Notes: a model not told the origin generated them from the letters alone. A DNA stretch of 64,000 nt from an uncultured Ruminococcus sp. (GCA_910584195.1 CAJTYV010000004.1:62001-126000), one strand, 5' to 3'; shown: positions 25,318 to 34,715, counted from the first letter of the stretch. A program made the numbers and translations.

Positions 25318-26151
25318 TCATTCACTGTAATTTTCGCGCAAAAATTTTATTTCTTTAGCATATCCATCAATATCGTTGGGAGTTTCTAAAATAAAGGGCA
25401 GCTCCTTCAGTTTTGGATGATTTATCACGCGGATAAGAGCGTCCGCGCCTATATTTCCCGAACCGATTATTTCATGCCTGTCTTTATGAGAGCCGATATT
25501 ATTCTTGCTGTCGTTAAGGTGTACCGCTTTTAGACGGTCGATACCTATGATCCTGTCGAATTCCTCCAGTACGCTGTCAAGGTTTCCGACAATATCGTAA
25601 CCGCCGTCCCAGACGTGGCAGGTATCAAAGCATACACCAAGCTTGTTTTTAAGCTGAACGCCGTCAATGATCGCTTTAAGTTCTTCGAAATTACGTCCCA
25701 TTTCCGAACCCTTGCCCGCCATTGTTTCAAGAAGAACTGTTGTTGACTGTCCCTCGCTCAAACATTCGTTAAGCTGCTCAATAATGAGCTGTATTCCTGT
25801 GTCAGTTCCCTGCTTGACATGAGAGCCGGGGTGAAAATTATAATAATTTCCGGGGACTGCTTCCATGCGTAGGAGGTCGTCTGCCATAGCTTCTCTTGCA
25901 AAACGGCGAATGTTTAAATCTGCCGCGCAAGGATTCATCGTGTACGGGGCGTGAGCGACCAGCTTGCCGAAATTATTTTCAGTAAGAATATTACGAAGCT
26001 TCATGGCATCTTCCGGATCAATGGTTTTAGCCGAACCGCCGCGTGGATTTCTCGTAAAAAACGCAAAAGTATTTGCGTCAATATCAAGAGCTTGCCTGCC
26101 CATAGCTTCATATCCTTTTGAATATGACAGATGACATCCGATGTAAAGCAT
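25318..26151 (-). CDS. nfo: Endonuclease IV (AP endonuclease, base excision repair)
   Basis: The 277-residue TIM-barrel enzyme cuts DNA 5' of abasic sites. Metal-binding segments are visible: IGCHLS at the N terminus, LVAHAPYTMN, YNFHPGSH, LLETMAGKGSEMG, GVCFDTCHVWDGGYDI, AVHLNDSKNNIGSHKDRHEIIGSGNIG and the final FILETPN. All three zinc clusters appear intact and the length is standard. It stands alone between two hairpins, with the cyclophilin gene about 80 bp upstream. Confidence 0.95.
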   Translation of the reverse strand: MLYIGCHLSYSKGYEAMGRQALDIDANTFAFFTRNPRGGSAKTIDPEDAMKLRNILTENNFGKLVAHAPYTMNPCAADLNIRRFAREAMADDLLRMEAVPGNYYNFHPGSHVKQGTDTGIQLIIEQLNECLSEGQSTTVLLETMAGKGSEMGRNFEELKAIIDGVQLKNKLGVCFDTCHVWDGGYDIVGNLDSVLEEFDRIIGIDRLKAVHLNDSKNNIGSHKDRHEIIGSGNIGADALIRVINHPKLKELPFILETPNDIDGYAKEIKFLRENYSE

Positions 26152-26201
26152 AAAAATTTCCTCTCTTAAGGCGTTGGTGGGTGCGGTATTACCTTAAAAT
26201 A

Positions 26202-26225
26202 TGTACGGACAAAGATGTCCGTACA
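26202..26225 (-). terminator. Terminator after the cyclophilin gene
   Basis: A 9-bp perfect stem, TGTACGGAC with GTCCGTACA, and a 6-nt loop, followed on the minus strand by TATTTTAAGG. Confidence 0.65.
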
Positions 26226-26231
26226 AGTCTT

Positions 26232-26702
26232 TTATTCAATTGTTACTTTTTTCATAACCTGCGGTGAAATAGGCTTGTCAGCATAATTGGTCTGCTGAGC
26301 GGCTATTTCATCCACAACGTCCATACCCTCGATAACCTTTCCGAAAGCCGCATACTGACCGTCAAGGTATGGCGCGTCCTGATGCATTATAAAAAACTGC
26401 GAGCCTGCGGAATCGGGATTCTGCGCACGTGCCATTGAAAGAACTCCTCTTGTGTGCTTTAAATCATTATTTACGCCGTTTGAAGCAAATTCGCCCTTAA
26501 TATGCCAACCGGGACCGCCTGTGCCGGTTCCCTGAGGACAGCCGCCCTGTATCATAAATCCAGAGATGACACGGTGGAATATTAGTCCGTCATAAAATCC
26601 CGATTTTACAAGTTTTTCAAAGTTTTCACAGGATATTGGAGCTGTTTCGGGATAAAGCTCCAGCTTAATTTTTTTTCCGTTTTCCATTTCAATTACAACC
26701 AT
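26232..26702 (-). CDS. Peptidyl-prolyl cis-trans isomerase, cyclophilin type
   Basis: The 156-residue product is a compact cytoplasmic cyclophilin without signal peptide. Catalytic and binding residues are seen in FHRVISGFMIQGGCPQGTGTGGPGW (Arg, Phe, Gln), LSMARAQNPDSAGSQFFIMHQDAPYLDGQYAAFGKVIEGMDVVD (Gln, Phe, Leu). It speeds proline isomerisation during protein folding. A ribosome binding site (GGAGGTACTG) precedes the ATG. It follows the acidic membrane protein gene by 15 bp and is probably cotranscribed with it from the promoter at 27389-27417. Confidence 0.95.
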   Translation of the reverse strand: MVVIEMENGKKIKLELYPETAPISCENFEKLVKSGFYDGLIFHRVISGFMIQGGCPQGTGTGGPGWHIKGEFASNGVNNDLKHTRGVLSMARAQNPDSAGSQFFIMHQDAPYLDGQYAAFGKVIEGMDVVDEIAAQQTNYADKPISPQVMKKVTIE

Positions 26703-26717
26703 TATCAGTACCTCCGT

Positions 26718-27263
26718 TTAGTCGATTGTTATCACAAAATCAGGCGGGATCGTCGGAACAGGATTCCCTTCATCATCATATTTTATATGATCGTAGCCGC
26801 TGAAACCGGGCGGCGGCTTATATTCAGTAGGTTCATCGGCAGCTTCGGTTTTTTCCGATTTATCGGGAAGAGTTTCGGCTTCAACTATATTTTCGGGATC
26901 AACGGATGTAGGTTCTGATACCGTTTCAGTCTGAGGTTCAAGAACATTACCGTTTTCATCAGTGAAAATTTCCGTTGTTTGTTCGATAACATTTCCGGCT
27001 TCATCGGTTATGGCTTCGATAAACTCCGGCTCTGTGGCTTTTATCGGTCTTCCGAAAATATCATACTGAATACCGTGAGTTGAGTCGGCGTCTGATTTAG
27101 GGTAGTTTATCTCATAGCTGCCGTTTTCGCTGTTTTCCGTACTTTTTTCGGAATTTGTTTTTTTGGACGGCTTATTTTCATCTGAACAGCTTTTTCCTGC
27201 CATCAAAACAAGCAGAAATACTATGAGACCGCATGTCCATGCAATGATTCTGTTCCTTTCCAT
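26718..27263 (-). CDS. Hypothetical membrane-anchored acidic protein
   Basis: The 181-residue product has one N-terminal membrane span (IIAWTCGLIVFLLVLMAG) followed by KSCSDE; the -3 to -1 residues do not make a good lipobox, so it is probably a signal anchor. The rest is a low-complexity Glu/Thr/Pro/Ser exterior with a double repeat of the T-D-(E/N)-(A/N)-G-N-V-(I/L)-E type (about residues 85-115). It ends in a conserved-looking tail, GYDHIKYDDEGNPVPTIPPDF. I do not recognise a family. ATG 27263 has AGGCGG upstream; the in-frame extension is less likely. Confidence 0.65.
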   Translation of the reverse strand: MERNRIIAWTCGLIVFLLVLMAGKSCSDENKPSKKTNSEKSTENSENGSYEINYPKSDADSTHGIQYDIFGRPIKATEPEFIEAITDEAGNVIEQTTEIFTDENGNVLEPQTETVSEPTSVDPENIVEAETLPDKSEKTEAADEPTEYKPPPGFSGYDHIKYDDEGNPVPTIPPDFVITID

Positions 27264-27388
27264 TGCTTCACCGCCTTTCCGTATGTGCTTTATAAATTTC
27301 AAGGCAGCCTTAAAAATATGTCAGAATGCCTTTTTATTCAGCGTCCTTTCAACGGTTTGTAATATTGACAAGCATAAATGTCTTTTTA

Positions 27389-27417
27389 ATTATATATCTT
27401 TTTCAATAATTTGTCAA
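27389..27417 (-). promoter_or_regulatory. Consensus promoter for the acidic protein/cyclophilin unit
   Basis: Perfect TTGACA and TATAAT on the minus strand, 17 bp apart, about 125 bp before the start at 27263. Confidence 0.8.
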
Positions 27418-27482
27418 GTCTTTTTTAATGTAAAATCCGAATCGGAACTGCAATAATTTGTAAGAGGTTTTGCCGTATATTT

Positions 27483-29222
27483 TCATGTAGCAAACTGACT
27501 GTTGTAGAGCTGAGCGTAGAAACCGTTGCTTTTAATAAGCTCACGATGATTTCCCTGTTCGATAATATTTCCGCTGTTCATCACAAGTATTACATCGGAA
27601 TTTTTTATAGTTGAAAGCCGGTGAGCGATTATAAAGCTTGTTTTTCCCTGCATAAGCTTTGTAAACGCTCTTTGAATGCGATGTTCAGTTCGCAGGTCTA
27701 TTGAGCTTGTGGCTTCATCAAGAATAAGCATAGGCGGATTCATGAGCATTATACGGGCGATACAGATAAGCTGCTTTTGTCCTTGTGAAAGTCCGCTGTC
27801 CTCTGAAATCATCGTATCATAGCCGTTGGGGAGACGCTTTATGAATCCGTGGGCATGTACGGCTTTTGCCGCAGCTATAATGTCATTTCTTGAAGCCGTG
27901 TCTGAACCGTAACTGATATTTTCGGCAACAGTTCCGGTAAATACCCATGTTTCCTGAAGTACCATGCCGAAGCAGCTTCTCAGGCTGTTACGGGTAATAT
28001 CCATAACGTTGTGACCGGAAACTGTGATTTTTCCGCTGTCAATATCATAAAATCTCAGTAGAAGATTAATTATAGTTGATTTTCCGCATCCTGTAGGCCC
28101 TACAATTGCTATGCGCTGTCCCGGCTTTACATCAAGGCTGAAGTTCTGAATAAGCTTGACTGACGGATCGTAAGAAAAGCACACATTTTCAAATCTGAGA
28201 CTTCCCGAGCAGTTTGTAAGTTCTTCTTTATCGGAATCATCGCTGATCTCCTCTGCATCGAGAACATTGAATACCCTTTGAGCGGAAGCCGCTGCGTTTT
28301 GAAGTTCGGCAAAAACTCCGGATATTTCATTAAAAGGCTTAGTATATTGATTTGAATACGCAAGAAAGCTTGAAAGGCTTCCTACCGTCATTTTTCCAAC
28401 AAAGGAAAAGCCGCCTGCCGCACTCATAGCGCCTATTAGACCTACGGCTGCATAGATAAGTCCGTTCACAAAGCGAGTGGTCGGATTGGTCATAGAACTG
28501 AAAAATGTTGCTTTTGTACCGATTTCTCCGTATTCGTTATTTATTTTATTGAATCTTTCTTCTGCACGTTTGTCGTAAATAAAAGCACGTACAATTTTTT
28601 GATTTCCGGCAAGTTCTTCCGCAAGGCTTACCATATCTCCACGCATTTTCGACTGCTTCATATAGGAGTTATGTGTAGCTTTTGTAATTTTTGAAGCGGC
28701 AAGAAATGAAAGGGGAGTGAGAAGTACTACAACTATTGCTATTTTGAAGTTTATAAACATCATGAATACAAGAGTTCCAAATATAGTGATAATTCCGCTG
28801 AAAAACTGTGTAAAACCCTGTAAAAGTCCATCGGATATAATTTCAACATCGTTTATCACGCGGCTTGTAAGTTCGCCCTTAGTCGAACCGTCAATATATT
28901 TTAACGGAACTCTTTCAAGCTTGGCGAAAACATCCGAACGAATATCCCTGACCGTGAGAAATGCAAGTTTATTTGTACAAAGACTCATGAGCCACTGGAA
29001 AAGTCCGCTGAAAATAACAGCGGCTCCGAGAATCGCGGCAAGTTTCCCGAGTTCTGCAAAATCAACAGCGCCTTTGCCAACGCAGCAGTCAACAGCGTTT
29101 CCGATGAAAATCGGAATGGTAAGGGAAAGTGAAACTCCAACGGCTGCACATATTATTGTAAAAATAAAATAAATAATGTAAGGCTTCGCATATGAGAAAA
29201 TTCTCGATAAGGTCTTAATCAT
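27483..29222 (-). CDS. ABC exporter half-transporter, catalytically complete subunit
   Basis: The 579-residue product fuses a six-span exporter membrane domain (about 1-320) to a nucleotide-binding domain. Walker A is GPTGCGKST, Walker B MLILDEATSSID with the catalytic Glu, and the switch His is in IAHRLSTI. The signature is L-S-Q-G-Q rather than LSGGQ. It pairs with the gene just upstream, which it overlaps by 8 nt, to form a heterodimer. Exporters of this layout pump drugs, lipids or peptides; the substrate is unknown. The start at 29222 follows AAAGGAGG at good spacing. Confidence 0.92.
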   Translation of the reverse strand: MIKTLSRIFSYAKPYIIYFIFTIICAAVGVSLSLTIPIFIGNAVDCCVGKGAVDFAELGKLAAILGAAVIFSGLFQWLMSLCTNKLAFLTVRDIRSDVFAKLERVPLKYIDGSTKGELTSRVINDVEIISDGLLQGFTQFFSGIITIFGTLVFMMFINFKIAIVVVLLTPLSFLAASKITKATHNSYMKQSKMRGDMVSLAEELAGNQKIVRAFIYDKRAEERFNKINNEYGEIGTKATFFSSMTNPTTRFVNGLIYAAVGLIGAMSAAGGFSFVGKMTVGSLSSFLAYSNQYTKPFNEISGVFAELQNAAASAQRVFNVLDAEEISDDSDKEELTNCSGSLRFENVCFSYDPSVKLIQNFSLDVKPGQRIAIVGPTGCGKSTIINLLLRFYDIDSGKITVSGHNVMDITRNSLRSCFGMVLQETWVFTGTVAENISYGSDTASRNDIIAAAKAVHAHGFIKRLPNGYDTMISEDSGLSQGQKQLICIARIMLMNPPMLILDEATSSIDLRTEHRIQRAFTKLMQGKTSFIIAHRLSTIKNSDVILVMNSGNIIEQGNHRELIKSNGFYAQLYNSQFAT

Positions 29223-30945
29223 TGACGCTGTCCTCCTTTTCATTCATTTGCGAACTGTAAATTTCTCTGTAAATATCACATGTTTCAAGCAGCTCCTCAT
29301 GTTTTCCTATGCCAACTGGCTGACCGTCGTCCATGACGATTATCTTATCCGCATCTTTAAGAGATGTTGTGCGCTGTGAAATCATTATTACAGACGAGCG
29401 TTTCATGTCGTTTTTAAGAGACTTTCTCAACTTAAAGTCTGTAGCGTAGTCCAAAGCGCTTGTTGAATCGTCAAGGATTATTATGTCGGGCTGTCCTACC
29501 AATGCACGTGCTATGGATAAACGCTGCCGCTGACCGCCCGAAAGATTTCGTCCTCCCTGCGATATGGCTGTATCAAGCTTTTTAGGCATCTTTTCAACGA
29601 ATTCCCACGCTTGTGCAGTCTTGAGCGCGGCAATTATTTCTTCGTCCGAAGCGTCCGATTTGCGCCATTTCATATTCTCACGTACTGTTCCGGTAAATAA
29701 AACGGCTTTCTGCGGAACATAGCCAATTATGCTTCTGAGAGCTTCATAATCGCATTTTATGACATTTTTTCCGGCAACTATTACTTCGCCTTCATCTGCG
29801 CGGTAAAAGCAAGGTATTAGCGAAGCGGCAGTTGATTTTCCGCTGCCTGTTCCGCCGATTATTCCGAGCATTTCGCCGCGTTTCAGGGTGAAAGAAAGTC
29901 CGCTTACCGAGTTTTCGCTTGCTCCTTCATATCTGAAAGAGACATTGCGGAATTCTATAATGTTATTGCTGTTTTTATCGGGCAGTTCGATTCCGTTTCC
30001 TTCCGGAGCAAGTTCGAATACTTCGCTTACTCTGTTTGCAGAGGCAAAAGCTTTTGTAAATGTGACTATCAGATTGGCAAGCACCACGAGCGCAAGAAGT
30101 ATTTGGGTCATATAATTGGTAAATGCAGTCAGTTCGCCTTGAGTAAGGTCACCGGCGTTGATACGAACTCCGCCGAACCAAAGAATAGCAACTATTCCGA
30201 GATTCATGATCATGAATGCTGCCGGATTGAGGATAGCTGAAATTTTTCCGACTGCAACAGAGCTTTCGGAAATTTCATCAACTGCCTTGTTGAATTCGTC
30301 AATTTCCTCCTCCTGACGGGAAAAAGCACGTATAACTCGTGTTCCCTCAATATTTTCTCTTGTAAGTAAAGCAGCGCGGTCAAGTTTCTGCTGAGTTTTT
30401 TTGTACATAGGGACGGTTTTTCGCATAATGACAAAAATAATTGCAGCAATAAGCGGAGCTGCTGCAAAGAAGATAACAGCGAGTTTGGCATCTATTGCTA
30501 CTGCCATAACAGCTGCTCCAATAACGAGAAAGGGCGCTCTTACTGCGAGACGTATGAACATATTCACGCCGTTCTGAACCGTATTTGTATCATTTGTAAG
30601 TCTGTTAACAAGGGATGAAGTACCTATCTTGTCAACGCTGCTGTGAGAAAGGGTGTTAATGTGTTTATAAAGAGCTTCGCGAAGTTCCGTTCCGAATCCG
30701 TATGCGCATTTTGCGGCGAGATACTGACATGTAAGAGCAAATCCAAGTCCGCAGATGCCGAGAAGAACTATAACTCCGCTCATTTTGAGAATATATTCCT
30801 TATCGTTATTTCCGATTCCCTTGTCAATTATGTTTGCCATTACGACAGGTACGATAAGTTCAAAAATTGCTTCGAGCAGCTTGAAAAACGGTCCGAAAAT
30901 CAGTTCCTTTTTGTAATTTTTCAAATATTTTAAAAGCTTTTTCAT
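29215..30945 (-). CDS. ABC exporter half-transporter, degenerate-site subunit
   Basis: The 576-residue product has six membrane spans and an ATPase domain with intact Walker A (GGTGSGKST) and signature LSGGQRQR. Walker B reads IIILDDSTSALD, so the catalytic Glu is Asp, and the switch His is Gln (MISQRTTS). This is the pattern of the inactive-site subunit in heterodimeric exporters such as BmrC/BmrD or TmrA/TmrB. One of the two ATP sites is thus built from this Walker B and the partner's LSQGQ signature and should hydrolyse poorly. ATG 30945 follows GTGGAG. Confidence 0.92.
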   Translation of the reverse strand: MKKLLKYLKNYKKELIFGPFFKLLEAIFELIVPVVMANIIDKGIGNNDKEYILKMSGVIVLLGICGLGFALTCQYLAAKCAYGFGTELREALYKHINTLSHSSVDKIGTSSLVNRLTNDTNTVQNGVNMFIRLAVRAPFLVIGAAVMAVAIDAKLAVIFFAAAPLIAAIIFVIMRKTVPMYKKTQQKLDRAALLTRENIEGTRVIRAFSRQEEEIDEFNKAVDEISESSVAVGKISAILNPAAFMIMNLGIVAILWFGGVRINAGDLTQGELTAFTNYMTQILLALVVLANLIVTFTKAFASANRVSEVFELAPEGNGIELPDKNSNNIIEFRNVSFRYEGASENSVSGLSFTLKRGEMLGIIGGTGSGKSTAASLIPCFYRADEGEVIVAGKNVIKCDYEALRSIIGYVPQKAVLFTGTVRENMKWRKSDASDEEIIAALKTAQAWEFVEKMPKKLDTAISQGGRNLSGGQRQRLSIARALVGQPDIIILDDSTSALDYATDFKLRKSLKNDMKRSSVIMISQRTTSLKDADKIIVMDDGQPVGIGKHEELLETCDIYREIYSSQMNEKEDSVND

Positions 30946-30964
30946 ATATAACTCCACACAATTT

Positions 30965-30988
30965 CAGCGGACTTTTTACAGTCCGCTG
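30965..30988 (-). terminator. Hairpin between the UDP-sugar pyrophosphorylase and ABC genes
   Basis: A 9-bp stem, CAGCGGACT with AGTCCGCTG, without a clear T-tract on the minus strand. It may be a weak terminator or attenuator ahead of the exporter genes. Confidence 0.45.
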
Positions 30989-31023
30989 ATTAATAATTTA
31001 AGCATAATTTTAAGAAAAAAGTT

Positions 31024-32253
31024 CTAAAGTTCAATACCGTTTTCTTCAAGCAAGGCTCTTGCAGATTCTACGGAATCGACACCTTTTGCATTCTTTACGG
31101 GAGCAAATTCCTTATTTCGTATGACCTCATAGGGAATGCAGCTGTCGTTCATGTGTATCATATCGAGAATAAGCGTTTCAAATTTATAGCCGTTAGGTGT
31201 TTCAGGAGATATAAGTTCTTCGTTTTCGTCGATGAAAGGTATTTTTTTGTCAACTACATGCACAGGCATTTTTTGTTTATTTATTTCGATAAGTTTATCG
31301 GTTTTGAAAAGGTAATTAAGGATAACGCCGAATTTATATGCAAGTTCTCCGTCAGCCATTCGCTGATTTGCCATTTCATCGGTCAGTTCGTAATATTCAA
31401 TAATAGATGGTTTTTCATCTTCGAGGCACATTACGCCAACTTTTTCATTCGGATCTGTTTTAGCAACTACTTTTCCGCCTGAATCTTTTCCCGTACAAAT
31501 TACGGCTCCGATAAACATAGGGTCTGCAATTTTTTGCAAAACGTTATCTACAGCGAATACGTTCAGCCATTCGATTCCTTGCGAAGTCAGTTTGTCAAAA
31601 AGTCCGGAGCGAACGAAAGATGAGAACCATCCGCCGTTTCCGTTAGGTGAAGTGGAGATATGTGATCTGCTTTCCATTAATATCTTTCCGTTAAAATCAA
31701 CCGATGGAGCCATATCCTGAATAAAAAAACTTACATATTCGCTGTTGTAGCCGAAATAATTATGTTCCTTAAAAAAATTGATAGTATCTTTATTATTTTT
31801 TTCACTTGTCATAATGACAAACGGAATCCATGTTTTTGTAAGTTCGACTACCTTCATAAGATTGTTTACAAGACATTCAAATATATACAATTCCTTTGTA
31901 ACACCTATATTAAACATGCCTTTCGGTTTGTCAAATCCAAGCCTTGTACCTTGTCCTCCGGCAAGCAGGACGGCTGCAACTTTTCCGGCTTTTATAGCAG
32001 AAATTCCCGTATTTAGATATTTTTCACTGTTTCTTGCAATATCGTCTGTAGTGACCGCATTGATAGGCTTTATTTTTCCTCTGTTGACAGAAAGTTTTTT
32101 CTCGGCATCAAGATTTTCAAGAAGCGAAAAATCTACATCCTCAATTTGTTTTAAAAGTTCTGAGCGTTCTGTTTCAGTGAGTTCGTCATAAAATTTAAGA
32201 ATGTGACCTTGATCGTATTTATTGAGTAGCTGTTTTGCTGTTTCGTAATTCAT
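31024..32253 (-). CDS. UDP-sugar pyrophosphorylase (UDPGP / UAP family)
   Basis: The 409-residue product belongs to the eukaryotic-type UDPGP family: VAAVLLAGGQGTRLGFDKPKGMFNIG binds UTP, and later motifs include FVIMTSEKNNKDT, SPNGNGGWFSSF, WLNVFAVDNVL, KVGVMCLEDEKPSIIEYYE and FETLILDMIH. It makes a UDP-sugar (UDP-GlcNAc, UDP-GalNAc or UDP-Glc) from UTP and the sugar 1-phosphate; the sugar cannot be decided by eye, but the family resemblance is closest to UAP. ATG 32253 follows GGGAGGT; the longer frame is less likely. It has its own promoter at 32435-32463. Confidence 0.88.
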   Translation of the reverse strand: MNYETAKQLLNKYDQGHILKFYDELTETERSELLKQIEDVDFSLLENLDAEKKLSVNRGKIKPINAVTTDDIARNSEKYLNTGISAIKAGKVAAVLLAGGQGTRLGFDKPKGMFNIGVTKELYIFECLVNNLMKVVELTKTWIPFVIMTSEKNNKDTINFFKEHNYFGYNSEYVSFFIQDMAPSVDFNGKILMESRSHISTSPNGNGGWFSSFVRSGLFDKLTSQGIEWLNVFAVDNVLQKIADPMFIGAVICTGKDSGGKVVAKTDPNEKVGVMCLEDEKPSIIEYYELTDEMANQRMADGELAYKFGVILNYLFKTDKLIEINKQKMPVHVVDKKIPFIDENEELISPETPNGYKFETLILDMIHMNDSCIPYEVIRNKEFAPVKNAKGVDSVESARALLEENGIEL

Positions 32254-32434
32254 TATTTTTACCTCCCTATAATAACATATAAAAGCTTTTGTGCATATTT
32301 CCATGTACGTACCGTTATTTTATATACGGCAGCGAAAATTTCTTTATATTCAATGCGTGATTAATGTTCCGCACATAAAAACTTTGATAAATTTATTATT
32401 TCTTTAGATACGGAATGTATTCATATTTATAATA

Positions 32435-32463
32435 ATTATACCATATTTTTATAAAAAAGTCAA
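32435..32463 (-). promoter_or_regulatory. Promoter of the UDP-sugar pyrophosphorylase gene
   Basis: TTGACT and TATAAT on the minus strand, 17 bp apart. The -35 is overlapped by an inverted repeat (CAACATATTT with AAATATGTTG, 32461-32490) that could be an operator. Between here and 32740 only the next promoter is seen. Confidence 0.7.
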
Positions 32464-32582
32464 CATATTTTGATATATTTAAATATGTTGCCAAACCCAA
32501 TGATTACCCTTGGCTTTTATAGGATTTATAATATAAGCAACGTGTCGCTGCATCCGAGTTCGCGCTAAAAAAATATTAACCA

Positions 32583-32630
32583 AAATTTATTTCCGCGTCT
32601 GTTGCAATTTTAAATACAATATGATATAAT
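32583..32630 (+). promoter_or_regulatory. Promoter of the ArsC/Spx-like gene, shared module copy 2
   Basis: TTGCAA (32602-32607) and TATAAT (32625-32630), 17 bp apart, inside a 48-bp block about 83% identical to the riboflavin operon promoter at 3751-3798. Confidence 0.7.
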
Positions 32631-32739
32631 AAAGTAAATGAATATTGCTGCTTACTTATTGAAATATTATTCACGGTATAGTCTGACAGTGTTAAATTTT
32701 TTGCAGTAAGTGTATAGCAGATAAAACGGAGGAATTGAT

Positions 32740-33087
32740 ATGATTTTTTTATGTTATCCCAAATGCTCAACATGTAAAAAGGCTCAAAAGTGGCTTGACG
32801 GCAACAGCATTGAATATAATCTTCGTGATATTAAAGAAAATAATCCTTCATTTGAGGAACTTGCCGAATGGTACAGCAAAAGCGGACTTCCGCTTAAACG
32901 TTTTTTTAATACAAGCGGACTGCTTTATAAGTCTATGAAGTTGAAGGATAAGCTGGCGGATATGACGGAGGAAGAACAATTAAAGCTTTTGTCCTCTGAT
33001 GGTATGCTTGTTAAAAGACCTATTGTAATTAACGGCGATACGATTCTTGTAGGTTTTAAGGAAACGGAGTGGGATAGCCTTAAATAA
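32740..33087 (+). CDS. ArsC/Spx-family thioredoxin-fold protein
   Basis: The 115-residue product has the N-terminal CPKCSTCKKA region with a redox-type C-x-x-C (Cys 9 and 12), EYNLRDIKENNPSFEEL, and the conserved VKRPIVINGDTILVGFKETEW end. It belongs to the ArsC/Spx/YffB superfamily. Members are either glutathione- or thioredoxin-linked reductases or, like Spx, regulators of RNA polymerase. The two cannot be told apart safely, but the length and RP motif fit a YffB/ArsC-like reductase. GGAGG precedes the ATG. It is monocistronic and ends in a strong hairpin. Confidence 0.88.
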   Translation: MIFLCYPKCSTCKKAQKWLDGNSIEYNLRDIKENNPSFEELAEWYSKSGLPLKRFFNTSGLLYKSMKLKDKLADMTEEEQLKLLSSDGMLVKRPIVINGDTILVGFKETEWDSLK

Positions 33088-33173
33088 ATATGTGCAGGAT
33101 ATTTCTGTTTTTTGAGAATTGTTGATGAAAGCTGAGTAATAAAGTTAGAATCTGCGTTCTTATTGAGATATAT

Positions 33174-33212
33174 TACGCGCCTCCATTGCAAAGCATATTA
33201 TGGAGGCGCGTA
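33174..33212. terminator. Bidirectional terminator between convergent genes
   Basis: A 12-bp perfect GC-rich stem, TACGCGCCTCCA with TGGAGGCGCGTA, and a 15-nt loop, serving the ArsC-like gene and the penicillin-binding protein gene. Confidence 0.8.
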
Positions 33213-33221
33213 TAATATTAT

Positions 33222-34715
33222 TTAATTTACTACAGTGTTAACAAGTCCCTGATAAAGCGATGCGCTTTCGCTTGCAAAATCAAATCCGAAATAGCCCGGG
33301 TTTCTTACCTGCATAACTATTATGTATGATCCGTTGTAATCGTTATAATCTGTGTAAACTCCGTTTCCGTCATCTGCTGTATTTTTAAGGATTCCGGTAA
33401 TATACAGGAAGTCGCCTTCCCATGTTTCCGCGGTTCCTGTTTTGGCATAAAATTGATAGCCGGATGGAACGTATATTCCAAGTCCGCCGCCTACGCCGCT
33501 CATTCCCTCAAGCAGATTTTGTCTGTATTCGGGGGGGATAGTTCCAATGACTTCGTTCGGCTGCGAACCCGTTTCAAGTACCGTATAAAAATCCGATGTA
33601 TCAACGATGTTCTTGACTGTAAATGGACGCACCATCTCTCCGTAAGCCGCTTCGCGTCCCAAAGCAGCAAGGTAAATAGGGCATGTAAGCACATAAGATT
33701 GACCGAACGCAGTACGCCTCAGGTCATCGTTGCAGTAAATCTCAACATTGTTTCCTATAACGCCAAAATCACATTCAATATCGCTTACAAAATGGAAAAT
33801 TGTATCCAGATCCTCTAAAACAGCTTCTTTTCCTATCTGGTCAAACGCCCTTGCAAAGAAGATGTTACTGGAGTTTACAAACGCCGAATGAAGACTTCGT
33901 TCCATTGGATAGCCATAATTTGTATCATGATCCCAGTTTACAATGGATGTTCCGTCAAATTCCCATTTTCCTTCATCATGTAACGAATAGATGCCGTGCT
34001 TGTCTGAAATAACCTCGGACATGATTTTAAAACATGAACCGGGAGGAAAATTCTGAAAAGCTTTGTTTCCGTAGGTTCCCCAAGCAAGATCTTCTTCGGT
34101 TTTTACGCCGTAGTAATCATCCGGATTATATGAAGGATAAGAAACTTCCGCCATGATAGAGCCATCGCTTCTCATGACTACTGCTGAGCCGTTAATTCCT
34201 TGATTTGCCATATAATTGTAAATGGCATTCTGAGTATCTGCATCAAATGTCAGCTGAACGCTTTGACCGACTTCTTTGCCTTCTACAAGTGTAGGATTCG
34301 GCGTTCTGAGGGTTTTGTCAAGAGTAAGATCTATTCCCTCTGACATTTCATTCAAAACATTTGCAAAAGCAACCTTATTATTGTCGTTTGTCATGCGATT
34401 TTCTTTGCCGTCGTTATCCATTCCGCTGAACATAAGCAAATCACCGTCAGCATCATAAAGATTTCCTTTCATTACTTTTGCCGGAGCTGTAGTTGTAGTA
34501 GTTTCTGGAATATCTGTTGTCTCGGCTGCCGTGGTAATGGACGGCTCTGCATCAGTATTCTTTGAGTTTTCAGATGAAATATCGTTACGAGACGCTGTTC
34601 CAGTATGTACGGAAGGCGTTTTTGCTTGTTCGACAACGTTTCCGCAGGATACTGTGGAAATCAGCAAAACTCCAGCAAAAATTGTTAACAAATATTTTAT
34701 ATTATTTTTCTTCAT
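33222..34715 (-). CDS. Penicillin-binding transpeptidase, PbpA/FtsI-like, lipid-anchored
   Basis: The 497-residue product opens with a hydrophobic signal ending in STVSC, a possible lipobox, so it is anchored outside the membrane. A short Ser/Thr linker and an N-terminal domain (GNLYDADGDLLM ... TLDKTLRTPNP) precede the transpeptidase domain. Its active site is intact: PGSCFK (nucleophile S227, K230), S-S-N in VNSSNIFFARAF, and K-T-G in FYAKTGTAE. It crosslinks peptidoglycan. The N-terminal region is short compared with FtsI, as in PbpA-type elongation or spore PBPs. The ATG at 34715 follows GGAG. Confidence 0.9.
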   Translation of the reverse strand: MKKNNIKYLLTIFAGVLLISTVSCGNVVEQAKTPSVHTGTASRNDISSENSKNTDAEPSITTAAETTDIPETTTTTAPAKVMKGNLYDADGDLLMFSGMDNDGKENRMTNDNNKVAFANVLNEMSEGIDLTLDKTLRTPNPTLVEGKEVGQSVQLTFDADTQNAIYNYMANQGINGSAVVMRSDGSIMAEVSYPSYNPDDYYGVKTEEDLAWGTYGNKAFQNFPPGSCFKIMSEVISDKHGIYSLHDEGKWEFDGTSIVNWDHDTNYGYPMERSLHSAFVNSSNIFFARAFDQIGKEAVLEDLDTIFHFVSDIECDFGVIGNNVEIYCNDDLRRTAFGQSYVLTCPIYLAALGREAAYGEMVRPFTVKNIVDTSDFYTVLETGSQPNEVIGTIPPEYRQNLLEGMSGVGGGLGIYVPSGYQFYAKTGTAETWEGDFLYITGILKNTADDGNGVYTDYNDYNGSYIIVMQVRNPGYFGFDFASESASLYQGLVNTVVN

